Shown piece after piece: positions 1 to 8,395 of a stretch of DNA of 13,964 nt. Positions within the stretch are counted from its first letter, which is position 1. Each line of letters begins with the position of its first letter. Under the pieces are notes generated by a model. It worked only from the letters and a program-made list of their open reading frames with translations, was not told the origin of the DNA and ran no database searches. The stretch is from NCBI GenBank assembly GCA_964484045.1, contig CAZAEP010000040.1, positions 1-13,964 of the forward strand, read 5' to 3'. This DNA is from J134 sp964484045. Lineage in GTDB: Bacteria > Pseudomonadota > Alphaproteobacteria > Sphingomonadales > Rhodothalassiaceae. A program made the position numbers and the translations under genes.

Positions 1-462
1 GATCTGCAGGGGCTGAAGAAGGGGGTGCTCGAGCTCGCCGACATCGTGGCCATCAACAAGGCCGATCAGGATCCCGACCGCGCCCGCCGCAGCGCCCGCG
101 ACTACAGGGCGGCCCTGCGCATCGTCACCCCGGCCGACGCCGTCTGGCGGCCGCCGGTGCTTCTCCTCTCGGCGCGCACCGGCGACGGGCTCGACGCCCT
201 GTGGGAGGCGATCCTCGAACATCGGAAAACGCTCGAGGCGCACGGGCTTCTTGCCGAGAAACGCCGGGTGCAGCAGGTGAAATGGATGTGGGCGCTCGTC
301 GAAGCGGGATTGATGGAGCACTTCCGCAGCGATCCCCGGGTGGCGGGGCTCCTGGCCGCGATGGAGCGGGAGGTGGCCGATGGGGCCCGCTCGCCGGCGG
401 CCGCGGCGGACGCCCTGCTCGCCGCCTTCGGGCTCGTGCCGGAAGGGACGGGAGAGCGATAG
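1..462 (+). CDS. meaB: MeaB-type GTPase, C-terminal part (5' end outside window)
   Basis: The reading frame is open from base 1, so this is the last ~153 residues of a longer protein; the GTG at 25 lies inside the gene and is not its start. The G4 guanine-specificity motif NKAD is at residues 19-22 of the fragment. A G5-like LLSARTGDG follows near residues 56-64, then the long helical C-terminus that forms the dimer in this family. The preceding DLQGLKKGVLELADI is typical of the ArgK/MeaB G3 family. MeaB protects and gates methylmalonyl-CoA mutase (propionate and branched-chain catabolism) in the cytoplasm; this role is from family knowledge. The P-loop and switch regions lie upstream and cannot be checked. 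It ends 61 bases before lemA, with no recognisable terminator between. No mutase gene is visible, so an ArgK-like GTPase of another partner remains possible. Confidence 0.9.
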   Translation, partial: DLQGLKKGVLELADIVAINKADQDPDRARRSARDYRAALRIVTPADAVWRPPVLLLSARTGDGLDALWEAILEHRKTLEAHGLLAEKRRVQQVKWMWALVEAGLMEHFRSDPRVAGLLAAMEREVADGARSPAAAADALLAAFGLVPEGTGER

Positions 463-523
463 CGGTGGTACATCGCTGTGATCCGTCATAGGCTGCGACG
501 TCATCGACGGGAGGGAGATGCGC

Positions 524-1096
524 ATGGGAACGGTGGGAACGATACTGCTCGTCAATCTCGGCATTCTGGCGCTTGTCGCGCTTTATGTGATGACCACCTA
601 CAACGGCTTCATCCGCCTGCGCAATCGCGCAGAAGAGGCATGGAGCGACATCGAGGTGCAGATGAAGCGCCGCTACAATCTCATTCCCAATCTGGTCGAG
701 ACCGTGAAGGGTTATGCCGGCCACGAGAAGGAGACGCTCGAACGGGTCGTCGCGGCGCGCAACATGGCGGTGGCGGCGACCGGACGGCCGTCGGAACAGG
801 CGGCAACGGAGAACATGCTCAGCGGTGCCCTGAAGAGTCTGTTCGCGCTCGCCGAGGCCTATCCGGACCTGAAGGCGAACGAGAACTTCATGCATCTCGC
901 GCAGGAGCTCTCCGAGATCGAGGATCATATCCAGAAGGCGCGCCGTTACTACAATGGCAGCGTGCGCGATCTCAACACGCGGGTGGAGAGCTTTCCCTCC
1001 AATTTCGTCGCCCGGGCGTTCGGCATCGACAAGCGCGACTTCTTCGAGCTCGACGAAGGCTCGCCGGCGCGCGAGGCGGTGAAGGTGCAGTTCTGA
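524..1096 (+). CDS. lemA: LemA family membrane protein
   Basis: The protein is about 190 residues with one N-terminal membrane segment (GTILLVNLGILALVALYVM). The conserved LemA core follows: YNGFIRLRNRAEEAWSDIEV, then the hallmark QMKRRYNLIPNLVETVKGYA and a helical domain ending with ARRYYNGSVRDLNTRVESFP and the typical NFVARAFG region. LemA proteins are inner-membrane proteins with a large helical domain; their biochemical role is not settled. Start choice: a strong GGGAGGGAG at 509-517 touches the ATG at 518 (two codons upstream), leaving too little spacing, so the ATG at 524 with 6-9 bases of spacing is preferred; 518 is the alternative and gives 192 residues. The stop overlaps the next start (TGATG), which implies translational coupling with the DUF2207 gene. 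LemA and DUF2207 or TPM-domain proteins are frequent neighbours. Confidence 0.95.
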   Translation: MGTVGTILLVNLGILALVALYVMTTYNGFIRLRNRAEEAWSDIEVQMKRRYNLIPNLVETVKGYAGHEKETLERVVAARNMAVAATGRPSEQAATENMLSGALKSLFALAEAYPDLKANENFMHLAQELSEIEDHIQKARRYYNGSVRDLNTRVESFPSNFVARAFGIDKRDFFELDEGSPAREAVKVQF

Positions 1097-2823
1097 TGCG
1101 ATTCCCGCGAACGCTTCTCCTTGCGCTCGTTTTCGCGCAGGCGAGCCAATCCGCCGCCGCGCGCGAAGCGATCACGCGCTACGAGTCCGAGATCGAGGTC
1201 CGGCCATCCGGGGTCCTCGATGTCCACGAGACGATCGAGGTGCGGGCCGAGGGACGCCGGATCCGCCACGGCATCTATCGCGATTTCCAGACCGTCTACC
1301 GTGGCGCGGACGGGCCGTCGCGGGTCGGATTCAGGGTTCTCAATGTGCGGCTCGACGGCGCCCCCGTGGCCTATCGGGTGCGCAGCGCCGGACTCGGCAG
1401 ACGACTGCTGATCGGCGATCCCGACCGTTTCGTGACGACCGGGCCGCACCGCTACGAGATCCATTTCGAGAGCGACCGGCAGATCAAGTTCTTCCCCGAA
1501 CGTGACGAGCTTCTTTATCAGCCCATCGCCTATGGCTGGGGGTTCCCCATCGAAAAGGCGCGCGTGACGGTGACCCTGCCTTCCGGTGTCGATGCGCAGG
1601 GTGTGAAGGTCTCCGCCGGACGGCGCGGCGCCGGCGAGGGCGGGGCGAAAATCGAGAGGCCGCGCCCCGGGGTGATCGTCTTCACCCGCGACGCGCCGCT
1701 CGCGCCCGGCGAGGGCATGACCATCGCCGTCACCTGGCCGCGCGGTGCGGTGGCGCGGCCGACGCGGATCGACGAACTCGGCTATTTCGTCGCCGACAAC
1801 CGCAGCCTCGTGATCGCGGTGCTCGGCTTCCTTCTCGTCCTCGCCTATTATCTCTGGGCTTGGTGGCGGGTCGGGCGCGACCCCGAGAAGGGGACGATCA
1901 TCGCGCAGTACGATCCGCCCGCGGGCCTTTCGCCGGCGGCGGCGCGCTATGTGTTGCGCGAGGGCTGGGACGATACCGCTTTCGCCGCCACGATCGTCAG
2001 CCTCGCGGTCAAGGGAGCGCTCGAGATCGTGGAGGAGAGCGACGACGAATTCCGTCTCGAACGCAGGAAGGGGGGGCCGAAGGAGCCGCTCTCGCGTGCC
2101 GAGCGGGCGGTGATGGCGTGGCTGTTCGACGCGGAAGAGGACACGATCGCGATCGACAGGAAGAACGCCAAGATCCTCGCCAATGCGCGGGTCGCGCACC
2201 GCAAGGCGTTGGCGCGCGAGCATCTCGGCGTTCATTTCAGGCGCAATCGCGGCCATTTCATCGTCGGCCTCGTGTTGAGCGCGGTCGTCGTTCTGGCGAG
2301 CGTCTACGATTTTCGCGGGCCGATGGTGGAGACCGTCATGGTGCTGGCCGCGATGATGCTCCTGAACCCGCTCTTTGCCTATCTTCTCAAGGCGCCGACG
2401 ATGAAGGGCCGTCGGCTTATGGACCATCTCGAGGGGTTCAGGCTCTATCTTTCGGTGGCCGAAAAGGACCGGCTCAATTTCCACAACCCGCCCGAGCGCA
2501 CGCCCGAGCTCTTCGAACGCTATCTGCCCTATGCCATCGCGCTCGGCGTCGAGCAGGCGTGGGGCGAGCAGTTCGACGACGTGCTCAAGGCCGCCCGCGA
2601 TCCCGAGAGCGGTGCCGCCTGGCAACCGGGCTGGTATCACGGGCCGCGCTGGTACGGCGGGGGTGCCTTTTATGGCGGACGTTTTGCCGGGGGGCTCGCC
2701 GCCTCGATGACGACGACCTTCGCCGCCGCGGCGGTGCCGCCGTCCTCGACCTCGAGCTCGGGCTTCTCAGGCGGCTTTTCCGGGGGTGTCGGCGGTGGCG
2801 GCGGCGGGGGAGGGGGTTGGTGA
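1096..2823 (+). CDS. DUF2207 domain membrane protein with Gly-rich tail
   Basis: 575 residues. A Sec-type signal peptide spans about residues 1-22 (MRFPRTLLLALVF, then AQASQSAAA). An extracytoplasmic beta-rich domain to about residue 230 carries the family pattern ITRYESEIEVRPSGVLDVHETIEV and HGIYRDF. A first transmembrane segment is at about 237-256 (SLVIAVLGFLLVLAYYLWAWW). A cytoplasmic part then contains the conserved PPAGLSPAAARYVLREGWDD stretch. Two more membrane segments lie near 387-406 and 412-431. The protein ends in a Ser/Gly tail with a run of nine glycines and a final Trp, as many DUF2207 proteins do. The start ATG overlaps the lemA stop, so it probably depends on lemA translation. 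The open frame continues upstream through lemA, but that part is a shadow. Function is unknown; the pairing with LemA suggests a joint envelope role. Confidence 0.92.
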   Translation: MRFPRTLLLALVFAQASQSAAAREAITRYESEIEVRPSGVLDVHETIEVRAEGRRIRHGIYRDFQTVYRGADGPSRVGFRVLNVRLDGAPVAYRVRSAGLGRRLLIGDPDRFVTTGPHRYEIHFESDRQIKFFPERDELLYQPIAYGWGFPIEKARVTVTLPSGVDAQGVKVSAGRRGAGEGGAKIERPRPGVIVFTRDAPLAPGEGMTIAVTWPRGAVARPTRIDELGYFVADNRSLVIAVLGFLLVLAYYLWAWWRVGRDPEKGTIIAQYDPPAGLSPAAARYVLREGWDDTAFAATIVSLAVKGALEIVEESDDEFRLERRKGGPKEPLSRAERAVMAWLFDAEEDTIAIDRKNAKILANARVAHRKALAREHLGVHFRRNRGHFIVGLVLSAVVVLASVYDFRGPMVETVMVLAAMMLLNPLFAYLLKAPTMKGRRLMDHLEGFRLYLSVAEKDRLNFHNPPERTPELFERYLPYAIALGVEQAWGEQFDDVLKAARDPESGAAWQPGWYHGPRWYGGGAFYGGRFAGGLAASMTTTFAAAAVPPSSTSSSGFSGGFSGGVGGGGGGGGGW

Positions 2824-2832
2824 GCGGCCGAG

Positions 2833-2869
2833 GCTTGCGGAGTGCGGCGCAAGAACGCATGCTTGCGGA
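2833..2869 (+). repeat. Direct repeat with mutually exclusive hairpins
   Basis: The 76-base gap before the S9 peptidase gene holds GCTTGCGGA twice (2833-2841 and 2861-2869). Exactly midway is CGCAAG (2848-2853), which is complementary to the CTTGCG of either copy. Both possible 6-bp hairpins have 8-base loops, so only one can form at a time. This is seen directly; a regulatory role is inference, and the stems are short. Confidence 0.45.
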
Positions 2870-2899
2870 CAAGAACAAGACCCACGGGGAGATCGCATC

Positions 2900-5164
2900 A
2901 TGCAACCGCTATGGAAGACCGCGGCCTTCGCGCTTCTCGTCGCCGCCTGCGGCAGCAGGGCCGAAGCGCCGTCCGGAGACGCCGGCACGCTGCCGCTCAC
3001 GATCGACCGCTTCGTCGGCAGTCCGTCGCTCGACGGCCCCTCTGTCAACGGCCTCAGGATCGCGCCCGACGGCAGCCGTGTCACCTTCCTGAAGGGCAAG
3101 GAGAGCGATTTTCGCACCCAGGACCTCTGGGAATACGATATCGCCACGGGCAGGACGCGAATGCTGGTCGACAGTGCGGTCCTTCTCGGGGGTGCCGAGG
3201 AAGTGCTCGACGAGGTGGAGAAGGCACGCCGCGAGCGGCAGCGGATCAGCGCCAGGGGAATCGTCGAATACGCCTGGTCGAAGGACGGCAAGGCGCTCCT
3301 CTTTCCCCTCAATGGCGATCTCTACTATCTGCCGCTCGGCGGGGAACCGAAGCGCCTGACCGATACCGACGCCTTCGAGACCGACGCCCGCTTCTCGCCC
3401 AAGGGGCACTTCGTCTCCTTCGTCCGCGAAAAAAACCTCTATGTCATCGACCTTGCGACCGGCGAGGAGCGTCAGCTCACGCATGAGGGCGGCGGCGCCA
3501 TCCTCATGGGCATGGCGGAGTTCGTGGCACAGGAGGAGATGGACCGCGACACCGGCTACTGGTGGGCTCCCGACGAGCGCCATATCGCGTTCACCCGCGT
3601 CGACGAAAGCCCGGTCAAGCTCGTCAACCGCTACGAGATCACCAGGGACGGCACGGTGACCACGATCCCGCAGCGCTATCCCTTCGCCGGCACGCCGAAT
3701 GTGACCATCACGCTCGGCGTCGTCGATGTGGAGAGCGGCGCAAAGTCGTGGATCGACCTCGGTCCCGAGGAGGACATCTATCTCGCCCGCGTCGACTGGC
3801 TGCCGGATTCGCGGCGCCTCGCCTTCCAGCGCGAAAGTCGCGACCAGAAGCGCCTCGATCTGGTCATCGCGCCCATCGACGGCGGCGCGCCCGAAACCGT
3901 GCTCACCGAAACGGCGGAGACCTGGATCAATCTCCATCACAGCCTCAAGTTCCTCGAGCACGCCGACCGCTTCGTCTGGGCCTCGGAACGCAGTGGTTTC
4001 CGTCACCTCTATCTCTATGCGACCGACGGCACGCTGATCGGGCCGCTGACCGAGGGAGACTGGGTCGTCTCCGGCCTCGAGCGGGTCGACGAGGCGGCGG
4101 GACGCGTCTATTTCTCCGGCTTTGCCGACGGGGTTCTCGAACGTCATCTCTATGCGGTGCCGCTCGACCCCGATCCGAACGCGATGGAACGCCTGACGCC
4201 CGAGGAGGGCTGGCATGCGGTCGATGTGAGCGAGGATGGCTCGGTCTTCGTCGATCACTATTCGGCGCCTGATACGCCGCCCAGGGTCGCGCTCAAGCGC
4301 ACCGACGGCAGCTTGATCACCTTCATCGAGGAGAACCGCCTCGACAGGACCCACCCCTATTATCCCTATCGCGCCGGACGGCCGCTCATCTCCTTCGGCA
4401 CCATCGCGGCCGAGGATGGCACGCCGCTTTATTACATGCTTCTGAAACCCGCCGATTTCGACCCGTCGCGGCGCTATCCGGCGATCGTCAGCGTCTATGG
4501 CGGACCCGGCGCGCAGCGGGTGGCCAAGCGCTGGTCGATCGATTTCGACGAGATTCTCACCCGGCACGGCTATGTGGTGATGAAGCTCGACAATCGCGGC
4601 TCGACCAATCGCGGCAAGGCGTTCGAGGACGTGCTCTATCGTGCGATGGGCGAGACGGAAGTCGTCGACCAGGTGGCCGGCGCCCGCTTTCTCGCCGGGC
4701 TGCCCTATGTCGACGGCGACCGCATCGGCGTCCATGGCTGGTCCTATGGCGGCTATATGACGCTTCAGTTGCTGGCCAAGGCGCCCGAGGTCTTCAAGGC
4801 CGGCATGGCGGTGGCGCCGGTCACCGACTGGCGGCTCTACGACACGCACTATACCGAGCGCTATCTCGGCGATCCGGCAGAGGGCGACGTCTACGACAAA
4901 TCGTCGATCTTCCCCTATATCAACGGCATCCGGCCGCATGCCCTGCGGCTGGTCCACGGCATGGCCGACGACAATGTCTTCTTCGACAATTCGGTGAAGC
5001 TGATGACGCGGCTGCAGGAGGCGCGCACGCCGTTCGCGCTCATGACCTATCCCGGCAAACGCCACGGCATCCGCGGCGAGGCGGTGCGTGCGCATCTGTG
5101 GACGCAGGCGCTGGATTTCTTCGATCACGAGTTGAAGGGTGGGGCGACGCGCCCGCAAAGCTGA
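2900..5164 (+). CDS. S9B dipeptidyl-peptidase-IV-like serine peptidase, lipoprotein
   Basis: 754 residues. The N-terminus is a lipoprotein signal with lipobox VAAC (Cys17), so the enzyme is probably lipid-anchored in the envelope facing the periplasm. Residues ~40-500 form the beta-propeller. They contain the DPP-IV hallmark AEFVAQEEMDRDTGYWW, whose Glu212-Glu213 pair grips the free N-terminus of the substrate. The alpha/beta-hydrolase domain follows: nucleophile elbow GWSYGGYM (Ser615), HGMADDNV (Asp690/691 region) and GKRHG (His722) form the triad. The family releases N-terminal X-Pro or X-Ala dipeptides. The start is supported by GGGGAGA at 2886-2892, 7 bases upstream; longer in-frame starts run into the preceding gene and would lose the lipobox. 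It probably forms an operon with the following S15-like gene. Other S9 subfamilies are unlikely because of the double Glu. Confidence 0.95.
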   Translation: MQPLWKTAAFALLVAACGSRAEAPSGDAGTLPLTIDRFVGSPSLDGPSVNGLRIAPDGSRVTFLKGKESDFRTQDLWEYDIATGRTRMLVDSAVLLGGAEEVLDEVEKARRERQRISARGIVEYAWSKDGKALLFPLNGDLYYLPLGGEPKRLTDTDAFETDARFSPKGHFVSFVREKNLYVIDLATGEERQLTHEGGGAILMGMAEFVAQEEMDRDTGYWWAPDERHIAFTRVDESPVKLVNRYEITRDGTVTTIPQRYPFAGTPNVTITLGVVDVESGAKSWIDLGPEEDIYLARVDWLPDSRRLAFQRESRDQKRLDLVIAPIDGGAPETVLTETAETWINLHHSLKFLEHADRFVWASERSGFRHLYLYATDGTLIGPLTEGDWVVSGLERVDEAAGRVYFSGFADGVLERHLYAVPLDPDPNAMERLTPEEGWHAVDVSEDGSVFVDHYSAPDTPPRVALKRTDGSLITFIEENRLDRTHPYYPYRAGRPLISFGTIAAEDGTPLYYMLLKPADFDPSRRYPAIVSVYGGPGAQRVAKRWSIDFDEILTRHGYVVMKLDNRGSTNRGKAFEDVLYRAMGETEVVDQVAGARFLAGLPYVDGDRIGVHGWSYGGYMTLQLLAKAPEVFKAGMAVAPVTDWRLYDTHYTERYLGDPAEGDVYDKSSIFPYINGIRPHALRLVHGMADDNVFFDNSVKLMTRLQEARTPFALMTYPGKRHGIRGEAVRAHLWTQALDFFDHELKGGATRPQS

Positions 5165-5178
5165 GGGGGGGAATCGTC

Positions 5179-7095
5179 ATGCGACGCGGTCTGACGGCGA
5201 TCCTGGGACTTGCGATTCTCGTCGCGACACAAGCGGCGATGGCGCAACCGAAATGGAGCGCCGAGGCGCGGCGCGCCGATCTCGCCCGCATCGCCACCGT
5301 CGAGAAGAAGCTCTGGGTCACGATGCGCGATGGGGTGCGGCTTTCCACCGACGTCTATCGGCCGAAGGACGCGACCGGTCCTCTGCCCACCATCTTCTGG
5401 CGCACGCCCTACGATTACAACACGCTGCGCGGCACGCGGCTGCGCTTCGTCCACGAGGCGCTGCGCCGCGGCTATGCGCTGGTGATGCAGAACGAGCGCG
5501 GCAAGTTCTTCTCCGAAGGGAGCTGGGAGATCCTTGGCCGCCCGCGCACCGACGGCTATGACGCGCTTAGCTGGATCGCCGCGCAGCCCTGGTCGAACGG
5601 CAAGGTGGGCACCGTCGGCTGCTCCTCCTCGGCGGAATGGCAACTGGCGCTGGCGGCGATGAACCATCCCGCCCATGCGGCGATGGTGCCGATGTCGGCG
5701 GGAGCCGGAATCGGTCATGTCGGTCCCTATTGGGAGCAGGGCAACTGGTATCGCGGCGGCGTTTTCCAGACCCTGTTCGCGCCTTGGCTCTACGGCAATC
5801 AGAACACGCAGCGGCCGATGCTGCCGGCCGATCTCGACCATGCCGACCGGGTGCGGCTGGCGAAATATTTCGACCTCGTGCCGCACATGCCGAAGAAGAA
5901 CTGGAAGCGTCTGCTCGCGCATCTACCGCTCGCCGGCATCATGGAGGCCGCCGAGGGTCCGAAGGGCATCTATGCCGAATTCATCCGCCGAACGCCCGCC
6001 GATCCCGCCTGGTCGAAGGGCGGGCTGTGGCAGGAGGGCGAGGATTTCGGCGTGCCGGCGCTGTGGTTCGATGCCTGGTACGATCTCTCCATCGGGCCCA
6101 ATCTTGCGCTTTACAATCATGTGCGGCGTACCGCCTCGGACGCGCAGGTGCGCGACAATCAGTTCGTCGTCATCACGCCGACGCTGCATTGCCGTTACTG
6201 GGATATTCCGGAAGACCTGACGGTCGGCGCGCGGCTCATGCCGAACGCGCATTTCGACACCGAGGGCGCGATCTTCGCCTGGCTCGACTATTGGCTCAAG
6301 GGGAAGCACAACGGCTTCGTGCGCAAGACACCGAAGGTTCGCTATTATGCCATGGGCGCGGGCGAATGGCGTCAGGCGGAGACCTGGCCGCCCGCGGGCG
6401 TGGTGACGCGTGTGCTGTATCTCGACAGCGGCGGTGCCGCGAACAGCCTCTATGGCGACGGCGCGCTCGGGACCGCGCCGCCGCCGGCATCCGCGGTCGA
6501 CCGCTTCACCTATGACCCGATGAATCCGGTGCCGTCGCTGGGTGGAAACATCTGTTGCATCGGCGGCGCGCTCGACGGCGGGGCGATGGATCAGCGGCCG
6601 GTCGAGGCGCGGTCGGACGTGCTCGTCTATTCGACGCCGCCGCTTGAAAGCGATCTCGATGTCGCCGGGCCCATCACCGTCGTCCTTTATGTCTCCTCGG
6701 ATGCGAAGGACACCGATTTCACGGCCAAGCTCGTCGATGTCGCGCCCGACGGCACGGCCTACAATCTCGACGAGACGATCCTGCGCACGCGCTATCGCAA
6801 CGGCTACGACCGCCCGGTGATGATGGAGTCGGGCAAGGTCTATGAGCTCAGGATGACGCCGCTCGTCACCGCCAATGTTTTCAGAGCCGGGCATCGCCTG
6901 CGGCTCGAGGTCTCGTCGTCGAACTTCCCGCGCTTCGCCCGCAATCTCAATACCGGCGGCGCCAATTACGACGAGGCGCAAGGCGTGGTGGCGCACAATG
7001 CGGTGCATCACGGGCCCGACGCACCCTCGCGGATCGAACTCACGGTGCGCGCGAACGAGGGCTCAGGCGATGGGCGGGCCGGTGTCGCCGGGTGA
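5179..7095 (+). CDS. CocE/NonD family secreted hydrolase (S15 X-Pro dipeptidyl-peptidase-like)
   Basis: 638 residues. The signal peptide MRRGLTAILGLAILVATQAAMA has a predicted cut before QPKW. The alpha/beta-hydrolase part starts with VTMRDGVRLSTDVYRPKD and the TPYDY motif typical of the family. The nucleophile elbow is VGCSSSAEW (Ser149), not the usual GxSYxG. The candidate acid is Asp302 in FDAWYD and the candidate His is His337 in TPTLHCRYW. A C-terminal jelly-roll (X-Pro peptidase C-terminal domain) follows from about residue 440, with DVLVYSTPPLESDLDVAGPI and LRLEVSSSNFPRFARNLNTG. The family includes cocaine esterase, glutaryl-7-ACA acylase and X-Pro peptidases, so the substrate cannot be read from sequence. 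The gap after the S9 gene is only 14 bases, with a GAGGGGGGGAA ribosome site that overlaps the S9 stop codon. Its 3' end overlaps the opposing DUF1353 gene by 33 bases. Confidence 0.93.
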   Translation: MRRGLTAILGLAILVATQAAMAQPKWSAEARRADLARIATVEKKLWVTMRDGVRLSTDVYRPKDATGPLPTIFWRTPYDYNTLRGTRLRFVHEALRRGYALVMQNERGKFFSEGSWEILGRPRTDGYDALSWIAAQPWSNGKVGTVGCSSSAEWQLALAAMNHPAHAAMVPMSAGAGIGHVGPYWEQGNWYRGGVFQTLFAPWLYGNQNTQRPMLPADLDHADRVRLAKYFDLVPHMPKKNWKRLLAHLPLAGIMEAAEGPKGIYAEFIRRTPADPAWSKGGLWQEGEDFGVPALWFDAWYDLSIGPNLALYNHVRRTASDAQVRDNQFVVITPTLHCRYWDIPEDLTVGARLMPNAHFDTEGAIFAWLDYWLKGKHNGFVRKTPKVRYYAMGAGEWRQAETWPPAGVVTRVLYLDSGGAANSLYGDGALGTAPPPASAVDRFTYDPMNPVPSLGGNICCIGGALDGGAMDQRPVEARSDVLVYSTPPLESDLDVAGPITVVLYVSSDAKDTDFTAKLVDVAPDGTAYNLDETILRTRYRNGYDRPVMMESGKVYELRMTPLVTANVFRAGHRLRLEVSSSNFPRFARNLNTGGANYDEAQGVVAHNAVHHGPDAPSRIELTVRANEGSGDGRAGVAG

Positions 7096-7641
7096 CGGCG
7101 GCGCTGCCACATGCTCGATGTCGGCGGGGTCGATATAGCGAGGCTCGTCGCGGCCCTCGAAGATGCTTCGGCCGAAGAGGCGCACCGCCCGATAGACGAC
7201 ACCGGTGACCCGGCTTTCGGCCGCCCGCATGCCGGCGCGAAAGACCTGGTCGGCGAACCTCCTGTTGCGCTTCGTCGGCTCGACCCCTTCGAGATCCTGC
7301 CAGGCGATATAGAGAAAGTCGTGAACCAGCGAGGCTTCGAGGTGGCGGCCGACACGCCCCACCACCGAGCGCGCCGCCTTCGGGACCGAGGCGAGATCGG
7401 TCAGCATGCCCGCCGGGACGGTGATCGTCTTCCCGGTCCCGTCGATCTCCACGATCACGCTGTAGGGCTCGGCGATGACATAGTCGGCGCCGCGCTTCAC
7501 GGTCCCGAAGCGGATGCCGCGCCGGGCGCGATAGAGATGCAGTGGGGCGACATAGCGGAAGCCGGTGATCTCGCTCCACGGACCGTCGGGATACGGATTG
7601 TCGAATGTGGGCTCGACGAAGCGCGGCTCATCGAAGCTCAT
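7063..7641 (-). CDS. DUF1353 domain protein
   Basis: 192 residues with no signal peptide or membrane segment, so probably cytoplasmic. The DUF1353 signature is present: VPAGMLTDLASVP (TDLASVP at 81-87) followed by the conserved VHDFLY (106-111), then a helical tail with RRFADQVFRAGMRAAE. The function of the family is unknown; it occurs in phage or prophage genomes and also as stand-alone chromosomal genes. There are no other phage genes here. The start at 7641 is set by GAGGAGG (7647-7653 on the reverse strand) about 5 bases upstream; an upstream in-frame ATG at 7701 has no such site. The 3' end runs tail-to-tail into the CocE-type gene and shares 33 bases with it; no terminator is visible. 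Confidence 0.88.
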   Translation of the reverse strand: MSFDEPRFVEPTFDNPYPDGPWSEITGFRYVAPLHLYRARRGIRFGTVKRGADYVIAEPYSVIVEIDGTGKTITVPAGMLTDLASVPKAARSVVGRVGRHLEASLVHDFLYIAWQDLEGVEPTKRNRRFADQVFRAGMRAAESRVTGVVYRAVRLFGRSIFEGRDEPRYIDPADIEHVAAPPSPGDTGPPIA

Positions 7642-7724
7642 GGCGCCCTCCTCGCGCCCAAGCTTACACCATCGCGAGCAGGGGAGATATTTCTTTCGCA
7701 CGGGGGCGGCGGCGTACCGCGTGC

Positions 7725-8351
7725 TCAGAAGCGATAGATGAGCCCGCCGAGAATCTGCGTCTGATCGACCGGCCCGGTATGGGCGAAATGCGCTCCGACG
7801 CGAAAGCTGAGACGGCGCCAGAGATGCGTCTCAAGGCCGCCGCCGATGCGATATCCTCCCTTGTCTGCGGCGAAAGGTCTGTTGATTTCGGCGCCGATGG
7901 CTTCCGGCAGCATCGAGCCTCCAAGACGCGTATTGATATAACCGCCGGAGACGAAAAGAAGCGTTTCCCGCGTCGGACCGAGTGCGATGCCCGCGAGTGC
8001 GTCCACTCCGAGGCTGCGGCCGAGCCGTGCCGAGACGAAGGTGCCCGGGGCGGCGACGATGATGCCTTGGAAGCGATCCGAGGCGCGTGAATCGCCGGCA
8101 CGGGCTTCGCCCCCGAGGACGAGGCGATCGCCGAACTGACGGCGAAAGCCGATCACTCCGCCATAGAAGAGGTCATCGTCGCCGAGCCCGCCGATCGACT
8201 GTTTGGCGCCGATGCTGAAGCGGCCGAGGCCGACCTCGCCGCCGGCATAGACGCCGTCGAATCGCCATTCCGCGGCCTGTGCCGTGGTCGCGGCGAAGAG
8301 CATCAGGGTGGCGATGACAAGGGGGCCGGTCCGCAAGGGTCGTTTGAACAT
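7725..8351 (-). CDS. Small outer-membrane beta-barrel protein
   Basis: 208 residues. The signal peptide is residues 1-26 (ending TTAQA, cut before AEWRF). The mature chain is an alternating hydrophobic/Gly-rich series of beta strands: YAGGEVGLGRFSIGA, YGGVIGFRRQFGDRLVLGGE, YRIGGGLETHL and FRVGAHFAHT. It ends in IYRF; a terminal Phe is the usual signal for insertion by the BAM complex. It resembles the 8-stranded OmpA-like/Omp25-type porin family, with no peptidoglycan-binding domain. GGAGGAGA 7 bases upstream supports the start. It is divergent from the small lipoprotein gene and 83 bases upstream of the DUF1353 gene on the same strand. The specific function is unknown. Confidence 0.88.
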   Translation of the reverse strand: MFKRPLRTGPLVIATLMLFAATTAQAAEWRFDGVYAGGEVGLGRFSIGAKQSIGGLGDDDLFYGGVIGFRRQFGDRLVLGGEARAGDSRASDRFQGIIVAAPGTFVSARLGRSLGVDALAGIALGPTRETLLFVSGGYINTRLGGSMLPEAIGAEINRPFAADKGGYRIGGGLETHLWRRLSFRVGAHFAHTGPVDQTQILGGLIYRF

Positions 8352-8395
8352 GCGTGTCTCCTCCAGGCAGGAATCGCGCCTTTGCAGCCGATGCA

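Noticed and set aside
25..462. GTG at 25 as start of a short GTPase-like protein
   Set aside because: The frame is open to base 1 and the upstream codons match the family, so the gene begins outside the window.
478..1095. N-terminal extension of the DUF2207 protein across lemA
   Set aside because: The extension reads lemA in another frame and would bury the signal peptide; the ATG at 1096 explains both.
949..2640. Long reverse-strand open frame (563 codons) opposite the DUF2207 gene
   Set aside because: The translation is rich in Arg, His, Asp and Pro with no domain; it is the antisense shadow of a well-supported gene in G+C-rich DNA.
2909..5158. Reverse-strand open frame of 749 codons opposite the S9 peptidase
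   Set aside because: It is a mirror frame of a gene with complete catalytic motifs; its composition is non-protein-like and no family is recognised.
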